Shown in pieces: positions 1-4,600 of a stretch of 5,030 bases of DNA (its first letter is position 1; every line of letters begins with the position of its first letter). Source of the DNA: Actinomycetes bacterium (GTDB taxonomy: Bacteria > Actinomycetota > Actinomycetes > Mycobacteriales > Mycobacteriaceae). The notes beneath the pieces were generated by a model. It was not told the DNA's origin, searched no databases, and saw only the letters and a program-made list of their open reading frames with translations. The DNA is taken from assembly GCA_023388385.1 (NCBI GenBank), contig JAEWGK010000022.1, forward strand, positions 1-5,030, in the 5' to 3' direction. Position numbers and translations under genes: made by a program.

Positions 1-126
1 ACAGTGAGGCCGCCCGTGCGCGGCGGTATCCGGGGTGGTTGCACGACTACAATCACCACCGGCCCCATCACGCGTTGGGCGGCCGGACTCCCGCCGAGGT
101 CGTTCACAACCTCACGGGACACTACA
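1..126 (+). mobile_element. Right end of an IS481-family insertion sequence (left part outside window)
   Basis: The transposase coding sequence reaches the end of the element. Read inward from base 126 on the minus strand, the sequence starts TGTAGTGTCC and has GGTTG at positions 16-20. IS481-type terminal repeats start with TGT, and as I recall the Bordetella IS481 terminus it also carries GGTTG at positions 16-20. The element therefore probably ends at base 126, inside the transposase reading frame. The left terminal repeat is outside the window, so the full element and its integrity are not verified. Confidence 0.7.
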
Positions 127-131
127 CCTAG
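1..131 (+). CDS. IS481-family transposase, C-terminal fragment (5' cut by window edge)
   Basis: The frame beginning at base 3 encodes 42 residues and ends with TAG at 129-131. The peptide contains PGWLHDYNHHRPHHALGG, then TPAEVV and the terminal NLTGHYT. This YN-x-x-RPH-x-ALGG-x-(T/P)PA pattern is the typical end of the DDE integrase-core transposases of the IS481 family, which cut and join DNA during transposition. The catalytic Asp/Asp/Glu residues would lie upstream, outside the window, so activity cannot be judged. The last codons overlap the probable right terminal inverted repeat, and the stop codon seems to be supplied by the target DNA (CTAG). The gene is convergent with the transporter gene, and the two stop codons overlap (129-131 against 128-130). 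IS3-family transposases have similar C-termini, but the GxYT ending at the element tip and the NCTAGN target favour IS481. Confidence 0.85.
   Translation, partial: SEAARARRYPGWLHDYNHHRPHHALGGRTPAEVVHNLTGHYT
107..126 (-). repeat. Probable right terminal inverted repeat of the IS481-family element
   Basis: This 20-base segment, read on the minus strand, begins TGT and ends GGTTG. It overlaps the codons for the last transposase residues (NLTGHYT). It could extend inward to about base 101. Its left-hand partner cannot be seen, so the assignment rests on the family-typical TGT start, the GGTTG spacing and the adjacent NCTAGN target. Confidence 0.55.
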
Positions 132-132
132 T
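127..132. repeat. Candidate 6-bp target site duplication CCTAGT (one copy visible)
   Basis: CCTAGT follows the element tip directly and fits NCTAGN, the 6-bp target consensus described for IS481 and IS1002 of Bordetella. Its palindromic CTAG core supplies TAG on both strands: the transposase stop at 129-131 (+) and the transporter stop at 128-130 (-). The second copy should lie at the left end of the element, outside the window. Confidence 0.55.
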
Positions 133-1702
133 AGACGATGCCGAAGGCCCACACCAGCAGCGTCATGGACACCAGCGTGATGAGGGCGAGGGCGATGATG
201 TTCAGCCACACGCCCGTCTTGACCATGTTGCCCATGGAGACGTAGCCGGAGCCGTAGGCGATGGCGTTCGGCGGGGTCGCCACCGGCATCATGAACGCGG
301 AGGTCGCAGCGAGGGCAACCGGGACGCACAGCAGCATGGGGTCGATGCCCATGCCGCCGGCGATGCCGCCGACGAGCGGCAGGAACGTCGCGGCAGTGGC
401 GGTGTTGGAGGTGAACTCCGTCAGCAGCAGGACGACGGCGGCGACGATGACGATGATGAGGGCGACGGGCAGACCGCCGATGCCGGACATCTGCTCGCCG
501 ATCCACTCGGACAGGCCGGAGCCGGAGAATTGGGAGGACAGGGCCAGGCCGCCGCCGAAGAGCAGCAGGACGCCCCACGGCAGCTCCAGGGAGGTCTCCC
601 ACGTCAGCAGCTTCACGCCGTCGGGGCCACCCGGGATGATGTGCAGCACGATGCCGACGGCCATGGCGATGACGGCGTCCGCGATCATGGTGTCCGGCCA
701 GATGGTCGGGACGAGGACCCACGCCAGCGCGGCGATGGCGAAGATGGCCAGGACGCGCTTCTCGCCCTTCGACATCGGGCCGAGGTCGGCGAGCTGATCG
801 CGCATGAGCTTGCGGCCGCCGGGGATCTGCGCGACCTCCGGCTTGAACAGCACGCTGGTCAGCAGGAACCAGCAGGCCAGCAGCAGGATGACGGCCAGCG
901 GCACGCCGACGACCATCCACTGGCCGAAGCCGATGGTGACGCCGTGGGTGTTGCTCATGTAGCCGGCCAGCAGGGCGTTCGGCGGGGTGCCGATGAGGGT
1001 GCCCAGGGAGCCGATGGAGGCGGAGTAGGCGATGCCGAGCATGAGGGCGATGCCGAATTTCGTGTTCGGCTCCGTGTCGTCGGACGCGGCATCGGCGGCG
1101 AGCTCCTTCGCCGCCTGTGGGTCATCGGCGATCGTCGGCTGTTCGCGGAGCATCTTGCCGATGAGCGCGAGGACGGAGACGCCGATGGGCAGCATCATGA
1201 CGGCGGTGGCGGTGTTGGACACCCACATGGACAGGAAGCCCGTGGCAATCATGAAGCCAAGGATGAGCATCTTCGACGAGCCGCCCATCGCGGCCAGCAC
1301 CCACAGGGCGATGCGGCGGTGGAGGTCCCAGCGCTGCATGGCCAGGGCCAGCATGAAGCCGCCCATGAACAGGAAGATCGTCGGGTTCGTGTACTCGCCC
1401 GAGAAGTCGCCTATCTTCGCCAGGCCAAGCGCCGGGAAGGCGACCAGCGGGACGAGGGCTGTGACGGTGATCGGGATGGCCTCCGACATCCACCAGGCTG
1501 CCATGAGGACGGCGACCGCGGCGGTGGCCCGGAGCTCATGCGGGAGGGCCGAGGGCATCACGTAGTAGACGAGCAACGCCAGGACGACACCGAGCACCAG
1601 GCCGGTGCGCTTGCGGAACAGTTCGCGGGGCGAGTCGCCCCGGTCCTTCTGTCCGGCCGACAGCTGGCGCTCGGGCGTGCCCGTGCGTGTGGGCGAGGAC
1701 AT
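128..1702 (-). CDS. SLC13/DASS-family sodium:dicarboxylate (divalent anion) symporter
   Basis: This 524-residue inner-membrane carrier should couple Na+ entry to uptake of C4-dicarboxylates such as succinate, fumarate or malate. Both SNT signature motifs of the DASS fold are present, at residues 162-164 (WVSNTATAVMMLP) and 432-434 (FTSNTATAATFLP). So are the paired loop motifs GTPPNA (238-243) and ATPPNA (475-480), showing the two inverted repeats of the fold. WWMSEAIPI (70-78) is another family hallmark. The protein has many hydrophobic segments, a polar N-terminus (1-32) and a charged cytoplasmic loop (about 183-215). The length is normal for bacterial members such as SdcS or corynebacterial DccT. 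I chose the ATG at 1702 because GGGGGA (1709-1714) lies 6 bases upstream. The ATG at 1708 would touch that site and adds only Met-His. The C-terminus looks intact although an IS end begins at the stop codon. Substrate choice (dicarboxylate, citrate or sulfate) is inferred from the family. Confidence 0.9.
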   Translation of the reverse strand: MSSPTRTGTPERQLSAGQKDRGDSPRELFRKRTGLVLGVVLALLVYYVMPSALPHELRATAAVAVLMAAWWMSEAIPITVTALVPLVAFPALGLAKIGDFSGEYTNPTIFLFMGGFMLALAMQRWDLHRRIALWVLAAMGGSSKMLILGFMIATGFLSMWVSNTATAVMMLPIGVSVLALIGKMLREQPTIADDPQAAKELAADAASDDTEPNTKFGIALMLGIAYSASIGSLGTLIGTPPNALLAGYMSNTHGVTIGFGQWMVVGVPLAVILLLACWFLLTSVLFKPEVAQIPGGRKLMRDQLADLGPMSKGEKRVLAIFAIAALAWVLVPTIWPDTMIADAVIAMAVGIVLHIIPGGPDGVKLLTWETSLELPWGVLLLFGGGLALSSQFSGSGLSEWIGEQMSGIGGLPVALIIVIVAAVVLLLTEFTSNTATAATFLPLVGGIAGGMGIDPMLLCVPVALAATSAFMMPVATPPNAIAYGSGYVSMGNMVKTGVWLNIIALALITLVSMTLLVWAFGIVY

Positions 1703-1708
1703 GTGCAT

Positions 1709-1714
1709 TCCCCC
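1709..1714 (-). promoter_or_regulatory. Ribosome binding site GGGGGA deciding the transporter start
   Basis: On the minus strand GGGGGA is followed at once by ATG-CAC-ATG. It leaves 0 bases to the first ATG (1708) but 6 to the second (1702), so the second is the better start. It is only a partial match to GGAGG. Confidence 0.45.
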
Positions 1715-1778
1715 GTTTCAGGTGGGGCCCCGGGGCGCCGATCGGACACCGGGACGGGCAACTTGAGTGGTCTTCTTC

Positions 1779-1784
1779 AGTCTA
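1779..1784 (-). promoter_or_regulatory. Candidate -10 element TAGACT for the transporter gene
   Basis: TAGACT on the minus strand matches 4 of 6 bases of TATAAT, including the key T1, A2 and T6. It lies 76 bases upstream of the chosen start codon in a non-coding stretch locally less G+C-rich than its surroundings. No convincing -35 hexamer is seen 16-18 bases upstream, so this is a weak call. Confidence 0.3.
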
Positions 1785-1816
1785 GTTAAGGCCCCTCATA
1801 GGCTCTTGCCCACCCC

Positions 1817-1832
1817 CGTGAGGAGCGTCATT
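1817..1832. promoter_or_regulatory. Weak CRP/GlxR-like half-conserved palindrome upstream of the transporter
   Basis: The sequence reads CGTGA-N6-TCATT against the CRP/GlxR consensus TGTGA-N6-TCACA. It keeps GTGA and TCA, 7 of 10 defined positions. Its centre would be about 50 bases upstream of the start expected from the TAGACT box, a reasonable activator position. GlxR controls many carbon-uptake genes in corynebacteria, but such partial matches also arise by chance. Confidence 0.2.
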
Positions 1833-1865
1833 CGTGGTCAGCCACCCGATTAGCACCCCCATGTG

Positions 1866-1888
1866 GCCGCCCCTGCACCGGGGGTGGC
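1866..1888 (-). terminator. Candidate hairpin just after the DUF4190 stop codon
   Basis: GCCGCCCC (1866-1873) can pair with GGGGTGGC (1881-1888) around a 7-base loop. In the minus-strand transcript this gives a 4-bp and a 3-bp helix split by one C/A mismatch, starting one base after the TAA stop. No U-run follows, so it would be a U-less terminator at best. Confidence 0.25.
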
Positions 1889-1889
1889 G

Positions 1890-2396
1890 TTACCCGGCGT
1901 CCCCGGGGACGGCATCGCCGGCCCCGCCCGCGGGGCCGCCGTCCTGCTTGTTCTCGAACTGGTCGGCGATGCACCGCTGGTATTCGGGGGTACCGGGCTC
2001 CAGGTGCTCGCAGGCGCCCGTCACGCGCTCGGCGGTCTGGAGCAGGACCACGGGGATGATGACGGCGACGATGCCCGTGATGATGCCGATGACGCCGAGG
2101 CCGAGCGCCCCGCCCGTGCGAGGCTCGCGGCCGGCGGCCTTCACACGGGCGTTCGCCCTGCGCGACAGGACGATGGCGACGATGCCGAGAACGATGGCGA
2201 CGATGCCGATGATCCCGCCGATGAGGAATGGCGAGGTCAGCAATCCGCCAATGCCGAGGACCAGTGACACGAGGCCGATGGTGCGGCCATGAGCCGAGCC
2301 GTCGGTGCCGTCGGGGCCCCAGCCGCCGCCTTGGCCGGGAGGCTGCTGCGCGGCCTGCGCGGCCTTGGGGTCGTTGGGGTCGGGAGCGGCGGACAC
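1890..2396 (-). CDS. DUF4190-like small membrane protein
   Basis: The product has 168 residues and no known biochemical function. The N-terminus (1-36) is hydrophilic and rich in Ala, Pro, Gln and Gly. Two closely spaced hydrophobic segments follow (about 39-57 and 59-78), then a basic loop (SRRANARVKAAGREPR, 79-93) and a third hydrophobic segment (about 98-119). The tail has two cysteines, C129 and C142, in a TPEYQRC context, and a Gly/Pro/Asp-rich end. The Gly-rich hydrophobic pattern is that of DUF4190 membrane proteins. By the positive-inside rule the basic loop is cytoplasmic, which would put the Cys-containing tail outside, where a disulfide could form (inference). The start is GTG with AAAGGA 8 bases upstream. 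GIVAIVL occurs twice in tandem at 64-77, encoded by a 21-bp repeat. The gene begins 57 bases after the helicase stop on the same strand and may share its transcript. Confidence 0.8.
   Translation of the reverse strand: MSAAPDPNDPKAAQAAQQPPGQGGGWGPDGTDGSAHGRTIGLVSLVLGIGGLLTSPFLIGGIIGIVAIVLGIVAIVLSRRANARVKAAGREPRTGGALGLGVIGIITGIVAVIIPVVLLQTAERVTGACEHLEPGTPEYQRCIADQFENKQDGGPAGGAGDAVPGDAG
2170..2211 (-). repeat. 21-bp tandem repeat inside the DUF4190 gene
   Basis: Two adjacent 21-bp units (2170-2190 and 2191-2211) are identical over their first 19 bases and encode GIVAIVL twice in the second hydrophobic segment. The unit length keeps the reading frame. Confidence 0.7.
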
Positions 2397-2404
2397 GGCG
2401 GGGT

Positions 2405-2410
2405 TCCTTT
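2405..2410 (-). promoter_or_regulatory. Ribosome binding site AAAGGA for the DUF4190 GTG start
   Basis: AAAGGA on the minus strand lies 8 bases before the GTG at 2396 and matches part of the AGAAAGGAGG consensus. It fixes this GTG as the start, and no competing in-frame ATG is nearby. Confidence 0.6.
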
Positions 2411-2453
2411 CGTCGGCGGTATCACCGGGAATGGTCCCACGGTCCCGCCGCGA

Positions 2454-4244
2454 TCACCAACGGCGGAGGTGGGCGATGCGGTCCCGGAGCTGCTCCGCGG
2501 AGCACAGGGCGGTCTGGGGGCCGCCGCACGCCCGCCGAACCTCGTTGTGGATCTGGCCGTGGGCCTTGCCGGTGCGGGCGGCGGCGATGGAGACCAACGT
2601 GTTCAGCTGCTTGCGGAGCTTCGGGATCTCGCGGGCGTTTACGGCCCGCTCCCCGAGCGTCGGTGCGCCGACGGCGCCCGGCGCGGGCACGACCGGGGCG
2701 TCGTCGTCGACGGCACCTGCTCCGGAGGAGGTGGCTGTCCGGTCGGCTTCGGGGGAGTCGGGCTCTGCCTGGAGCCGCTCGTGTTCCATGCGGGCGCTGG
2801 CGGCGCGCATCTGCTCGTCCTGGCGGCGGGCGAGGAGGGTGCGGACCTGCTCGTGGTCGAGCAGGCCGGGCAGGCCGAGGTAGGCGGCCTCCTCCTCGGA
2901 GCCGGCGAGAGTGGCGGTGCCGTAGGTGGAGCCGTCGTAGATGATCTCGCCCAGCTCGGCGTCGGCGCCGAGCGACTCGTAGGCGGGCAGGTCGTCGGTC
3001 TTCTCGTCCTCGCGCCGGTTGGCCTCGGCGACCAGCTCATCGTCCCACCCGTCGGCGACCCGGTCGGGCTTGCCCAGGACATGGTTGCGCTGGACCTCCA
3101 TCTCGGAGGCGAGATCCAGGAGCACGGGGACGGACGGCAGGAACACGGAGGCGGTCTCGCCGGGGCGGCGGGAGCGGACGAAGCGGCCGATGGCCTGGGC
3201 GAAGAACAACGGAGTCGAAGACGACGTGGCGTAGACGCCGACGGCCAGGCGGGGCACATCGACGCCCTCGGAGACCATGCGGACGGCGACCATCCACTCG
3301 TCGGTTGATTCGCTGAACTCGGCGATGCGCTCGGACGACCCCTCCTCGTCGGAGAGGATGAGCGACACCGGCGTCGACGACAGCTCCTCGAGGATGCGCT
3401 TGTAGGCGCGGGCGGTCTTCGAGTCGCTGGCGATGACCAGGCCGCCGGCGTCGGGGACCTGGCGGCGCATCTGCAGCAGCCGGGTGTGGGCGGCGCGGAG
3501 CACTGCCGGGATCCAATCGCCGGAGGGGTCGAGCGCGGTGCGCCAGGCCCGGCCGGTCTCCTCTGGGGTGAGGATTTCGCCGAGGCGGGCGGCGAACTCC
3601 TCGCCGGCGGAGTCGCGCCAGCGGGCCTCGCCGGAGTAGGCCAGGAACACCACGGGGCGGACGACGCCGTCGCGCAGCGCCTGTGGGTAGCCGTAGACGT
3701 AGTCGGCGGCGGATCGCTCGTGTCCCTCGCCGTCGGGCTCGTAGCGGACGAAGGGGATCGCCGCGTCGTCGGAGCGGAACGGCGTGCCGGTGAGGCACAG
3801 GCGCCGCTCGGCGTCGCCGTAGGCCTCGGAGATGCCGTCGCCCCAGCTGCGGGCGTCGCCGCCGTGGTGGACCTCGTCGAGGATCACCAGAGTGCGCTTC
3901 GCCGTGGCGATGGCGCGATGCTTCATGGGGTGGACGGCGACCTGGGCGTAGGTCACGACGATCCCGTGGTAGCTGGGGTTGACCACTCCCCCGCTGTTGG
4001 CGAACCGCGGGTCCAGGGCGATGCCGGACCGCGCGGCCGACTCGGCCCACTGGACCTTGAGGTGCTCGGTGGGCACGACGACGACCACGCGGTCGACGGT
4101 GCGCGCCGCGAGCAGTTCGGCCGCGAGCCGCAGGGCGAAGGTCGTCTTGCCCGCGCCCGGCGTGGCGACCGCCAGGAAATCGCGGGGCGACGTCGCCAGG
4201 TACTTGTCCAGGGCCTCCCGCTGCCAGGCGCGGAGACCGCTCAC
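2454..4244 (-). CDS. Superfamily 2 DEVH-box ATP-dependent helicase (COG1061/RAD25-like)
   Basis: This 596-residue ATPase should translocate on or unwind DNA or RNA. All core SF2 motifs are visible in order: TPGAGKTT (28-35, Walker A), VVPTEHL (56-62, Ia), VTYAQV (97-102, Ib), DEVH (123-126, Walker B), TGTPFR (152-157, III), LVIASDS (269-275, IV), VSEGVDVP (324-331, V) and QAIGRFVR (350-357, VI with arginine finger). The layout is two RecA domains (about 1-180 and 255-375). An acidic, poorly conserved-looking region (about 395-530) follows, with a Pro/Ala/Asp linker, then a basic helical tail (535-596). No nuclease, HRDC or zinc domain is evident. The start is GTG at 4244, overlapping the DUF3039 stop codon as GTGA. 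There is no good ribosome site of its own, so translation is probably coupled to DUF3039. The reading frame stays open to 4562, but that extension is Arg/His-rich and antiparallel to nothing real, being only DUF3039 DNA read in another frame. The substrate and pathway are unknown; a DNA repair or RNA-processing role is possible. Confidence 0.9.
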   Translation of the reverse strand: MSGLRAWQREALDKYLATSPRDFLAVATPGAGKTTFALRLAAELLAARTVDRVVVVVPTEHLKVQWAESAARSGIALDPRFANSGGVVNPSYHGIVVTYAQVAVHPMKHRAIATAKRTLVILDEVHHGGDARSWGDGISEAYGDAERRLCLTGTPFRSDDAAIPFVRYEPDGEGHERSAADYVYGYPQALRDGVVRPVVFLAYSGEARWRDSAGEEFAARLGEILTPEETGRAWRTALDPSGDWIPAVLRAAHTRLLQMRRQVPDAGGLVIASDSKTARAYKRILEELSSTPVSLILSDEEGSSERIAEFSESTDEWMVAVRMVSEGVDVPRLAVGVYATSSSTPLFFAQAIGRFVRSRRPGETASVFLPSVPVLLDLASEMEVQRNHVLGKPDRVADGWDDELVAEANRREDEKTDDLPAYESLGADAELGEIIYDGSTYGTATLAGSEEEAAYLGLPGLLDHEQVRTLLARRQDEQMRAASARMEHERLQAEPDSPEADRTATSSGAGAVDDDAPVVPAPGAVGAPTLGERAVNAREIPKLRKQLNTLVSIAAARTGKAHGQIHNEVRRACGGPQTALCSAEQLRDRIAHLRRW

Positions 4245-4489
4245 TTCCGCCGGAGGGTCTTGTAGATGCGCTCGCAGTCCGGGCAGACCGGGGAGCCGGG
4301 CTTGGCGGACTTGGTGACGGGGAACGTCTCCCCGCACAGGGCGACGACGTATTTCCCGGACACGGCGGATTCGACGATGCTGTTCTTCTTCACGTAGTGG
4401 AAGAACTTGGGGGTGTCGTCCTGCCCTGTGTCGTCGGTGCGAACGTCGGGCCTCTCGATGGTCTTCGTGGTCTGGGTCGGCGCGGTCAT
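4241..4489 (-). CDS. DUF3039 family zinc-ribbon-like small protein
   Basis: This 82-residue cytoplasmic protein belongs to an actinobacterial family of unknown function. A disordered-looking Thr/Asp-rich N-terminus (1-27) precedes FFHYVKKNSIVESAVSGKYVVALCGETF and the end motif CPDCERIY. His31, Cys52, Cys69 and Cys72 could form one HCCC zinc site (inference from spacing), and HYV, ALCG and CPxC are the family hallmarks as I know them. Length is typical: the Mycobacterium tuberculosis relative I recall, Rv2708c, is about the same size. The ATG start has only GGGGA 2 bases away, too close to be a normal ribosome site, whereas a -10-like CATAAT sits 8 bases upstream, which suggests a leaderless transcript. 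Its TGA stop overlaps the helicase GTG start, so the two are made together, and this protein may be an accessory subunit of the helicase (inference). Confidence 0.88.
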   Translation of the reverse strand: MTAPTQTTKTIERPDVRTDDTGQDDTPKFFHYVKKNSIVESAVSGKYVVALCGETFPVTKSAKPGSPVCPDCERIYKTLRRK

Positions 4490-4497
4490 GGTCCCCG

Positions 4498-4503
4498 ATT
4501 ATG
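4498..4503 (-). promoter_or_regulatory. Candidate -10 element CATAAT of the DUF3039-helicase operon (leaderless type)
   Basis: CATAAT on the minus strand matches TATAAT at 5 of 6 bases and ends 8 bases before the DUF3039 ATG, so transcription would start at or within a base or two of the start codon. A -35-like TCGACA (4523-4528, 5 of 6 to TTGACA) lies 19 bases upstream, slightly longer than the usual spacing. Confidence 0.45.
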
Positions 4504-4522
4504 CGCCATCCCCCCGCGGAGG

Positions 4523-4528
4523 TGTCGA
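4523..4528 (-). promoter_or_regulatory. Candidate -35 element TCGACA of the DUF3039-helicase operon
   Basis: TCGACA differs from TTGACA at one base. It sits 19 bases from the CATAAT box, which is longer than the ideal 17, so confidence is modest. Confidence 0.3.
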
Positions 4529-4538
4529 ATCCCCCGGG

Positions 4539-4560
4539 GGCCGTCCCCTCCCGCACGGCC
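4539..4560. repeat. Inverted repeat GGCCGT/ACGGCC in the divergent promoter region
   Basis: GGCCGT (4539-4544) and ACGGCC (4555-4560) form a perfect 6-bp inverted repeat with a 10-base spacer. It adjoins the palindrome CCCCCGGGGG (4531-4540). It lies between the two divergent promoters and could be an operator or simply G+C-rich chance pairing. Confidence 0.25.
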
Positions 4561-4587
4561 ATGTCGAACGCGCCCCGAGGTCGGGCC

Positions 4588-4593
4588 TATGGT
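4588..4593 (+). promoter_or_regulatory. Candidate -10 element TATGGT of the DUF3099 gene (leaderless type)
   Basis: TATGGT fits the actinobacterial TANNNT -10 pattern and ends 7 bases before the ATG at 4601, the spacing typical of leaderless genes. No clear -35 is present; TCGAAC (4564-4569) is a poor match 18 bases upstream. Confidence 0.4.
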
Positions 4594-4600
4594 GTGGGGC

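Noticed and set aside
35..1789. Long open frame on the + strand across the transporter gene
   Set aside because: Its product is low-complexity (Asp, Gly, His, Gln and Arg-rich) with no domain, and it is antiparallel to a clear DASS transporter. It reflects G+C-rich codon bias on the other strand.
2289..3308. Long open frame on the + strand across the DUF4190 and helicase genes
   Set aside because: It is Gly/Val/Ala/Asp-rich without recognisable motifs and spans two genes with firm evidence on the minus strand.
2454..4489. Helicase plus small protein as a phage-defence system
   Set aside because: There is no nuclease, methyltransferase, protease or toxin partner in the window, and the setting is a conserved-looking housekeeping locus rather than a defence island.
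4245..4562. In-frame N-terminal extension of the helicase up to 4562
   Set aside because: It is Arg/His/Asp-rich noise from reading the DUF3039 gene in another frame. The GTG at 4244 places the Walker A motif about 28 residues in, as usual for this helicase type, and gives the typical GTGA overlap.
4564..4569. LexA/SOS-box half site TCGAAC upstream of DUF3099
   Set aside because: The matching GTTCGA half at the right spacing is absent, so a helicase-related SOS link is not supported.
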